A stretch of 9,180 nucleotides of DNA from Rhodothermaceae bacterium (GTDB taxonomy: Bacteria > Bacteroidota > Rhodothermia > Rhodothermales > Rubricoccaceae): positions 1 to 9,180 of the forward strand of contig JABDIZ010000162.1 of the NCBI GenBank assembly GCA_013003465.1, in the 5' to 3' direction. This document shows positions 1-4,698 of the stretch, piece by piece. The position numbers and the translations under genes were made by a program. Position 1 is the stretch's first letter. Each line of letters begins with the position of its first letter. The notes beneath the pieces were generated by a model that worked only from the letters and a program-made list of their open reading frames with translations, searched no databases and was not told where the DNA came from.

Positions 1-109
1 CCGCCCGTTTGCGTTAGAGCCAAAGGGTTACGTGCGAACGACATAGGGATGGTAGCGGGAAGCCGGAGTCTGGAGGGCATGCTGTTCCCTTCTAACCCAT
101 GAGGCCACC

Positions 110-503
110 ATGGCTGCCCACGGCACAGTCTACTGGAACGAACTCATCACGCGCGACGCCGCGGCTGCGAAAGCGTTCGGTACCAACTTGCTCGGCTGGA
201 CAACCGAGGGCATGGACACCCCGATGGGGCTCTCTCCACGCTGCTCAAGACCGAGGGGCACGAGGGCTACGTCGGTGGGCTGACGCAGATGACTGAAGAG
301 ATGGGCGAGGCCGCGTCGCACGGGGTGCGTACATCGCCGTGGATGAGGTGGACGCCGCGCTCGCCCGCATCGAGGAACTCGATGGGACCATCGTCGGGCC
401 GGCGTTCGACTCGCCCGATGTCGGGCGCATGGCCTTCATCGAGGACCCGACTAGCGCACGCGTAGCGCTCATGACGGCAGTGGAGGTCGGCGAGCCTGCC
501 TGA
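110..503 (+). pseudogene. VOC (glyoxalase/bleomycin-resistance fold) protein, broken by two frameshifts
   Basis: Three reading frames joined end to end give one recognisable VOC-superfamily protein of about 130 residues. The first part starts at ATG 110 with MAAHGTVYWNELITRDA and continues to LLGW and MDTPMG. The reading then has to move frame near 230-236, in a CTCTCT tract, to give TLLKTEGHEGYVGG and TQMTEEMGEAASH. It shifts again at 321/322, where one missing T would restore the usual SHWGAYIAVD. The last part runs through VDAALARIEEL, VGPAFD, VGRMAFIEDP and VALMTAVE to TGA at 501-503. The ends and order match full-length relatives, so only the frame is damaged. The common FYG motif near the N-terminus also reads FGT. 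Read literally, translation from 110 stops early at TGA 281-283. Family members are small metal-binding enzymes or resistance proteins; no substrate can be inferred. Sequencing error is the main alternative to real decay. Confidence 0.82.
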
Positions 504-526
504 TACGCCCACTTCGTCTTTGCCTG

Positions 527-557
527 CCTGCTGGCCCTATGGCTGGCGGGTTTTTTT
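527..557 (+). terminator. Intrinsic terminator after the VOC pseudogene
   Basis: A 10-bp stem (527-536 with 541-550), including three G-U pairs, closes a CTAT loop and is followed at once by seven T residues (551-557). It lies 23 bases after the VOC stop codon and before the sigma-factor gene, so it separates the two transcription units. Confidence 0.8.
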
Positions 558-641
558 CGCTGGATCTCGGGTTTGCTGTAATGATTTCAGCGGAGCCCAG
601 TATAGAGGGGTGACGCTGCCCACCCAGAGCCTTCCCGATTC

Positions 642-1205
642 ATGGACCCCTTCTCCGACGAAGCCCTGATGGCCCGTATTCGGCAAGGGGATCTGGAGCA
701 CGCTGGGCTGCTGTTCGAGCGGCACCACGGAGCCCTCTACAGCTTCTTTGTGCACACGACTCGGCAGCCCGCCGTAAGCCAAGACCTGGCGCAAGACGTG
801 TTCGTCCGCCTGCTCACCTACCGAACCAGTTACCAACTTGGCGCCCGCGTCCGGCCATGGCTCCATCAGATCGCCCGCAATGTGCTGGCCGATCACTGGA
901 AACGGCCCGGCAATGCCGCCATTCCGCTCGACGAGGCCCCGCCGCTTCCTAGTTCGCAGTCACCTGCAGTCGAACTCGAGCGCAGTGAGCTCCGGGCCCG
1001 ACTGGATGGAGCCTTGGCGCGCCTGAATCCAGACAACCGCGAACTCCTCGTGCTCAGCCATGTGTCGGACCTGAGCTATGACGAAATCGCCGAAACCTAC
1101 GGCATCACCGTCAATGCAGCACGCGTGCGCGTCTGTCGGGCGCTGAAAGCCTTTCGCACCCTCTATACCCAGCACGAAGCCAGCGATGAATTGCCGCGAC
1201 GCTGA
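642..1205 (+). CDS. ECF-type RNA polymerase sigma factor (sigma-70 family)
   Basis: This 187-residue protein has the two-domain layout and size of ECF sigma factors. Region 2 lies at about residues 24-88, with the core-binding QDLAQDVFVRLL segment (47-58) and the region 2.3/2.4 stretch RPWLHQIARNVLADHWKR (71-88). A Pro/Ser-rich linker follows (about 95-110). Region 4 lies at about 120-177, with the helix-turn-helix LSYDEIAETYGITVNAARVRV (residues 144-164). It would direct RNA polymerase to a specific promoter set, held inactive by its partner. The ATG at 642 is supported by the MDPFSDEALMARIRQGD N-terminus typical of the family. The gene overlaps the downstream anti-sigma gene by 20 bases, which suggests translational coupling. 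I see no convincing promoter for it. The target regulon cannot be read from the sequence; the adjacent genes are the first candidates. Confidence 0.93.
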   Translation: MDPFSDEALMARIRQGDLEHAGLLFERHHGALYSFFVHTTRQPAVSQDLAQDVFVRLLTYRTSYQLGARVRPWLHQIARNVLADHWKRPGNAAIPLDEAPPLPSSQSPAVELERSELRARLDGALARLNPDNRELLVLSHVSDLSYDEIAETYGITVNAARVRVCRALKAFRTLYTQHEASDELPRR

Positions 1206-1926
1206 ACCCTACCTGCTCGATCCGCCCGCGCACCTTGACGCTGCGGTGCGTGCGCACCTCACGACGTGCGCCGCGTGTCGGACGGCTCAGGCGACGCTTA
1301 TCGAGTCGCAGGTGCTCCTGCGTACCCACCTACCCGTCCCACCGCCTTCCGTGATGCGGACGGCGTTCTACACCACACTGGTCGAGCTGCAACGCACTCG
1401 GAAAGCTGTGGTAGGACCGGGGCGGTGGATCGTGCTGTGGCGGTCACATTCCTTACGTCTCGCCTTTGCCTTCCTCGTGGTCTTCGCTCTTGGTGCCGTG
1501 AGTATGCAGATACTGCAGGCCGATCAGGCCTCTGGGTCTGAGGTGCAGGCGGTGCTGAGCCAACTCGGCGCCCCGTCTCCTGCCACGCGCCTCACCGGTG
1601 TCTACACCGTCAGTGAGGGCGAGATGACGGAGGCACAGGTCCACGAGGCGCTGCTGACTGTGATTCGGACCGACCCCAGCGTCAACGTGCGGGTGGCCGC
1701 CCTCGAGGTGCTCACAGCCCACGCGCAGGACGCGGCGGTGCGGGCCGCCGTCGTGCACGTCCTGGGCTCCGATCCTGCGCCGCTCGTACAGCTAGCGGCC
1801 CTCCGCTTCATTGAGGCGCACCCGTCGGCAGAGGTTCATCGGGCGCTCGACACCCTATTGCAGCAACCGGACCTCGAGCCCTTTGTCCGCGCCCAGGTGC
1901 GCACCTTTCTCACCACACCGATCTAA
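1186..1926 (+). CDS. Membrane anti-sigma factor with zinc-finger head and C-terminal HEAT-like repeats
   Basis: This 246-residue protein begins with an anti-sigma zinc-binding (zf-HC2/ZAS-like) motif: Cys3, then His24-x3-Cys28-x2-Cys31. A linker leads to one transmembrane segment at about residues 90-110 (LRLAFAFLVVFALGAVSMQI). The rest, about 143-246, is a run of short amphipathic Ala/Val/Leu-rich helices with the periodicity of HEAT repeats, including SVNVRVAALEVLTAHA and LVQLAALRFIEAH. The zinc head should bind and inhibit the sigma factor encoded just upstream. Positive residues before the membrane segment (R70, R72, K73, R80, R86, R91) favour a cytoplasmic head and a periplasmic HEAT domain. 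The HEAT part may sense a signal or bind a protein partner; that is inference. The start overlaps the sigma gene by 20 bases, and the stop lies 2 bases before the DUF4097 start. Confidence 0.85.
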   Translation: MNCRDAEPYLLDPPAHLDAAVRAHLTTCAACRTAQATLIESQVLLRTHLPVPPPSVMRTAFYTTLVELQRTRKAVVGPGRWIVLWRSHSLRLAFAFLVVFALGAVSMQILQADQASGSEVQAVLSQLGAPSPATRLTGVYTVSEGEMTEAQVHEALLTVIRTDPSVNVRVAALEVLTAHAQDAAVRAAVVHVLGSDPAPLVQLAALRFIEAHPSAEVHRALDTLLQQPDLEPFVRAQVRTFLTTPI

Positions 1927-1928
1927 CC

Positions 1929-2744
1929 ATGCCTACCCGACACTCGCTCTTCCTGACGTTCCTCGTGCTCTGCATCAGCGCGCTGTGGGCACCTGCGTAC
2001 GCGCAATCGGCTGAACGCGTACTGGAATTCTTTGATGCCTCCGGGCCTATCCGTGTGCAGGCCGAGGTCGTCTGGGGCGTGATCCGCGTCACGGGGCATG
2101 ACGGCGACGACATTCGCCTCTCCGCGACGCACACGCCGGAGGGTGGATCGGCGCAGCCGGTCGCAGACCTCGCCGAGTACGTCACAGTCCAGTCGCAGAG
2201 CGACGCCTACTCGATTCGGGGCCGCCGTCCTCGCGACGGCGCTTTCGAGTCGATTGATCTGACGTTGGCAGTTCCTGCACGCGCCGATGTCAGTGCGCAC
2301 ATCAGCCGAGGAGGCGAGGTGATCGTAGAGGGCATCAATGGGGTCGTGGACATCTCCCAGCGCAATGGCTCCGTAGTCCTTCGCAATCTGGGCGGGGCCG
2401 CGCTCGTCAATGCGCTCAATGGATCCATCGAGGCCACCTTCCGGGCCGTGGACCCCGAGCAGTCCCTGTCTTTTATCGCGCTCAATGGCGGGATAGACCT
2501 CACCTTCCCAGGCAGCTACCGCGCCAATGTGCGACTGCGCACCGAGCGCAACGGGTACATCACGTCGGAGTTCTCCCTTCCAGAGGTGGACTATCCCTAC
2601 GCGGCCGAGGCGCGCGAGGGGACGGCCAAGCCCCTCTATAGCCAACAGCCCATTGAGATTCAGTCGACCATTAATGGAGGCGGGCCGGTGCTGGTCGCAA
2701 CCACAGAGAACGGCCCGATCCACATTCGTCGGCGTAGACGGTAG
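1929..2744 (+). CDS. Exported DUF4097-like beta-repeat protein
   Basis: This 271-residue protein starts with a signal peptide (basic MPTRH, hydrophobic core at about 6-20) and a likely cleavage after Ala25 in the sequence AYAQS. The mature part is almost all short beta-strand repeats with recurring N-G turns: EGINGVVDIS, RNGSVVLRNL, ALNGSIEATF, ALNGGIDLTF, ERNGYITSEF, TINGGGPVLV and TENGPIHI. This is the pattern of the DUF4097 (putative adhesin) beta-helix-like family, which is often encoded beside ECF sigma/anti-sigma genes. The biochemical role is not established. It should lie in the periplasm or at the surface; there is no lipobox or C-terminal sorting domain. The protein ends in five consecutive arginines, which is unusual for a beta-repeat tail. 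It is the third gene of the operon, 2 bases after the anti-sigma stop, and is probably either a partner of the anti-sigma or a stress output. Confidence 0.85.
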   Translation: MPTRHSLFLTFLVLCISALWAPAYAQSAERVLEFFDASGPIRVQAEVVWGVIRVTGHDGDDIRLSATHTPEGGSAQPVADLAEYVTVQSQSDAYSIRGRRPRDGAFESIDLTLAVPARADVSAHISRGGEVIVEGINGVVDISQRNGSVVLRNLGGAALVNALNGSIEATFRAVDPEQSLSFIALNGGIDLTFPGSYRANVRLRTERNGYITSEFSLPEVDYPYAAEAREGTAKPLYSQQPIEIQSTINGGGPVLVATTENGPIHIRRRRR

Positions 2745-2786
2745 TCCAGGTTCCCTGCCTGCACGTTAGGCGCGTGTAGTGGAGAT

Positions 2787-2823
2787 AACACGCCCGCGCC
2801 GAATACATCGGCGCGGGCGTGTT
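2787..2823. terminator. 16-bp perfect stem-loop between convergent DUF4097 and tRNA-Glu genes
   Basis: A perfect 16-bp, very GC-rich inverted repeat (2787-2802 with 2808-2823) closes a 5-base loop (ATACA). It starts 42 bases after the DUF4097 stop on the plus strand and lies 3 bases beyond the tRNA-Glu 3' end on the minus strand. This position suits a shared bidirectional transcription end. Neither strand has a T tract after the stem, so it is not a classical intrinsic terminator; it may act as a pause or Rho-linked end, or as a 3' stabilising hairpin. Confidence 0.65.
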
Positions 2824-2826
2824 GCG

Positions 2827-2899
2827 TACCGCGTACGGGATTTGAACCCGTGTTACCGGCGTGAGAGGCCGGCGTCCTAGACCCCTAGACGAACGCGGC
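2827..2899 (-). tRNA. tRNA-Glu, anticodon CUC
   Basis: Read on the minus strand, the 73 bases fold as a full cloverleaf. The acceptor arm is GCCGCGT with ACGCGGT; the D arm contains GTCTAGGGG; the anticodon stem CCGGC/GCCGG carries the loop CTCTCAC, giving anticodon CTC; a 4-base variable region TAAC follows; the T arm is ACGGG-TTCAAAT-CCCGT. The layout matches bacterial tRNA-Glu base for base in spacing. The first acceptor pair is G-U and the discriminator base is A. The CCA end is not encoded (the DNA reads CGC). The anticodon reads GAG codons, which are very frequent in the genes nearby. It lies 34 bases downstream of the GNAT gene on the same strand. Confidence 0.95.
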
Positions 2900-2909
2900 A
2901 GGAGAGCAT

Positions 2910-2917
2910 CAAAGATA
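2910..2917 (-). promoter_or_regulatory. Candidate Bacteroidota -7 promoter element for tRNA-Glu
   Basis: The minus strand reads TATCTTTG, an exact match to the Bacteroidota primary-sigma -7 consensus TAnnTTTG. It ends 10 bases before the first tRNA base, so transcription would start only a few bases upstream of the mature 5' end. No TTG-type -33 element is visible about 20 bases further upstream, so support rests on one 8-base match and its position. Read-through from the GNAT gene is the alternative source of the tRNA. Confidence 0.45.
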
Positions 2918-2933
2918 CAGGCGAAATCGGCTG

Positions 2934-3407
2934 CTACGGGTCGATTAGAACCATTTTCACGTGCGGAATGCCTGCCTCCTCAAACTCGTCGCCGACCTGT
3001 TCGAACCCGAACGACGCATAGAGCGCATCAAGGTGGGCCTGGGCGTGGAGGACGAAGCGGGAGAAGCCTGCCGCGCGGGCATCAGCCAGCGTGTGAGCAA
3101 TCAGGGCACGGCCGAAGCCGCGCCCCCGCGCGGCCGGGAGCACGGCGAAGCGCTCCAGTTTGGCCGCTGGTTCTCCAGCGATAAGGACTGGGTGCCATCG
3201 AGCGGTGGCTACCACCTGGCCATCGGCCTCGCCGAGCAGGTGATGCGCCGTCGTGCCGCGGGCCTCGGCGGTGTCATAGCTATCCCACTCCTCTTCCGGC
3301 AGACACGCCTGCTCCTCGATGAACACGCGCGTGCGAATGCCTTGTGCCGCTGCCCAATCGTCCTCGGTCTCGACCAAGCGGGTCTGGAGTTCCAGTGCGT
3401 CACTCAT
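2934..3407 (-). CDS. GNAT-family N-acetyltransferase (ElaA/YjcF-like)
   Basis: This 157-residue protein fills a single GNAT domain. The N-terminal strand-helix carries IRTRVFIEEQACLPEEEWD (residues 24-42), the hallmark of the ElaA/YjcF-type subgroup. The acetyl-CoA-binding motif A follows at 85-102 (ERFAVLPAARGRGFGRAL), with the R/Q-x-x-G-x-G/A pyrophosphate loop as RGRGFG. The C-terminal part has FVLHAQAHLDALYASFGF (118-135) and EEAGIPHVKM (143-152), also typical of this subgroup. It should transfer an acetyl group from acetyl-CoA to an amine of unknown identity in the cytoplasm. No signal peptide is present. Its ATG overlaps the stop of the upstream lipoprotein gene (ATGA, 3407-3404), so the two are probably translated together. 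The link between a cytoplasmic acetyltransferase and an envelope lipoprotein is not obvious. Confidence 0.9.
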   Translation of the reverse strand: MSDALELQTRLVETEDDWAAAQGIRTRVFIEEQACLPEEEWDSYDTAEARGTTAHHLLGEADGQVVATARWHPVLIAGEPAAKLERFAVLPAARGRGFGRALIAHTLADARAAGFSRFVLHAQAHLDALYASFGFEQVGDEFEEAGIPHVKMVLIDP

Positions 3408-4504
3408 AGCGTCCGAATCTCGGCATCGAAGAACGCCCCAACGGCCTGCTGCGCTTCGCTGAGGGTCAGCAGGTCGGTGTGCGAGGCGTCCACTTCCAGG
3501 AAGACACTCGGTGCGCCGTCCGGCCGCAGGCCCAAGATGGTCTGAGCGAGCAGCCTGCTGAAGGTGATCGGCACCGTGAAGTCCGACGTACCGTGGACAA
3601 TCAGGTTGGCCGGAAGGTCCAGGGCGAAGGGGCGCGCTGAGCGGCGCAGGAGCGCAATCCGAGCCGCTTCGAAGGTAAGCGTCCCTTCGCGGAGCGGAAT
3701 GAAGAGTTGCTCCGCTAGCGACGCATCAGCGGGAAAGGCGCTGTTTTGGCCACGCAGGAGCTTGCGGGCCTCGTCCCTGAACGGCTCCGAGAGGAAGTCA
3801 GACGGTCCCGCGAGATCAGCCACGGCGCGGATGCGCTCGTCGCGGATGCCTGCTACGAGGGCCACGGCACCGCCCCGCCCAAACCCATACGCTCCCATCC
3901 GATTGGCGTCGGTTCGGCTGATCTGAGCCAAGACGGCATCAATCAGGGCCAGTGCATCGTCCACATCCCGGTCGTAGGCATCCGGCTCGGCCGCTGATGC
4001 GAACGTCTGGCCGAGCGCACTCAGCGTTCCGCCACGATACGTCATCAGGACCTGAACCGAGCCGTCTCTGACAAAGCCGTAGGACGCATCGCGCAGGAGG
4101 TCACTCTCCGTTGCGGTGGCAAGCCCTTCGGGGCAGAGCAGGAGGGTGGGAAGGGAAAACACCTCGCCCGCATGGCCTGGGACGCGAACGAGGCCGTAGT
4201 GAAGTACGGCCTTTGTTGCTGCGTCACGACCGGCTAGCACTGTCAGGGCTGCGCCGTCACTATCCATGCCGGTGGCTTCGATGGTGTAGCGATAGCGGCC
4301 GCTTCGGTTAGCGTCGCGCGTGGCCCACTCAGCCCGAACGGCGTCGTGTTCCTCAGCAGAAGGCGTCGCAAAGAGGCGGGTCAGGTTGACGCCCTCCACG
4401 ATCTCGTCTCCGCCTGGCGGCAGTGGCGGAGGAGGCTCGGTCAGGCTGGAGTCGCACGCGGCGAGGGTGACCACTAGCAAGACGGAGAGGCTGAATACAC
4501 GCAT
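3404..4504 (-). CDS. Lipoprotein with alpha/beta-hydrolase (S9-like) fold, nucleophile serine absent
   Basis: This 366-residue protein has a lipoprotein signal peptide (MRVFSLSVLLVVTLAAC) with a lipobox ending at Cys17, then a Pro-rich linker (PPPPLPPGG, 24-32). The remainder looks like an alpha/beta hydrolase related to prolyl-oligopeptidase (S9) enzymes. It has TYRGG (155-159), as in the S9 YRG motif, the nucleophile elbow region GAYGFGRGGAVAL (204-216), an acid-loop HGTSDFTVP (304-312) with candidate acid Asp308, and DASHTDLL (339-346) with candidate base His342. The elbow normally reads G-x-S-x-G; here it reads G-F-G-R-G, with Gly209 (codon GGG) at the serine position. It is therefore probably not a conventional serine hydrolase and may be a binding protein. 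It should be anchored in the cell envelope. It is the first gene of a minus-strand unit with the GNAT gene and is divergent from the TonB-dependent receptor. Confidence 0.8.
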   Translation of the reverse strand: MRVFSLSVLLVVTLAACDSSLTEPPPPLPPGGDEIVEGVNLTRLFATPSAEEHDAVRAEWATRDANRSGRYRYTIEATGMDSDGAALTVLAGRDAATKAVLHYGLVRVPGHAGEVFSLPTLLLCPEGLATATESDLLRDASYGFVRDGSVQVLMTYRGGTLSALGQTFASAAEPDAYDRDVDDALALIDAVLAQISRTDANRMGAYGFGRGGAVALVAGIRDERIRAVADLAGPSDFLSEPFRDEARKLLRGQNSAFPADASLAEQLFIPLREGTLTFEAARIALLRRSARPFALDLPANLIVHGTSDFTVPITFSRLLAQTILGLRPDGAPSVFLEVDASHTDLLTLSEAQQAVGAFFDAEIRTL

Positions 4505-4698
4505 AGAAGGGAGGAAGAGAAGAGGGCTGCATCGGGACCAGGCGTGTTATATGGCCGGGGCAGGATGGGGTTCGGGCTGATCAGGCACGACGCCGAGCAC
4601 ATGAAGAGTCTAAGGACCTAGCCGCTTCTTTAGATCGGGTCCAGATAAGCGTAGTAGCTTCCTTCAGTAGCTCCTCCCAATCCGGTTCATTGCCCATT
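4505..4698. promoter_or_regulatory. Divergent intergenic region between lipoprotein hydrolase and TonB receptor
   Basis: These 194 bases separate two divergent starts and must hold promoters for both. I find no TAnnTTTG element, no clear -35/-10 pair, no operator-like palindrome and no recognisable riboswitch. A weak TATAAC (minus strand, 4551-4546) lies about 41 bases before the lipoprotein start but has no -35 partner. The function is inferred only from gene orientation. Confidence 0.4.

Noticed and set aside
1..109. Possible gene end: frame 2 reads RPFALEPKGYVRTT then TAG at 44-46; the minus strand is also open from an ATG at 80 to the left edge
   Set aside because: Too short to recognise and both readings are equally possible; nothing supported in this stretch.
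570..641. TATAGA at 601-606 as a -10 box for the sigma-factor gene
   Set aside because: No -35 partner at proper spacing and no TAnnTTTG; a chance match is likely.
1186..1926. FecR-type regulation linking the anti-sigma to the FecA-like receptor
   Set aside because: The anti-sigma has a zinc-finger/HEAT layout without FecR domains, and the receptor lies almost 3 kb away behind opposite-strand genes; there is no N-terminal signalling (STN) domain in the receptor.
1923..2723. 266-codon minus-strand frame opposite DUF4097
   Set aside because: No domain features; the plus-strand frame has a signal peptide and clear beta repeats.
2827..2899. tRNA-Glu as an integration (att) site for a mobile element
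   Set aside because: No integrase, no direct repeat of the tRNA 3' end and no mobile gene is visible in the window.
4546..4551. TATAAC on the minus strand as a -10 box for the lipoprotein gene
   Set aside because: No -35 or -33 element upstream; kept only as a remark in the intergenic entry.
4690..4698. TTG start for the TonB receptor
   Set aside because: It would add only MPI ahead of an ATG that begins a well-formed signal peptide; ATG 4699 is preferred.
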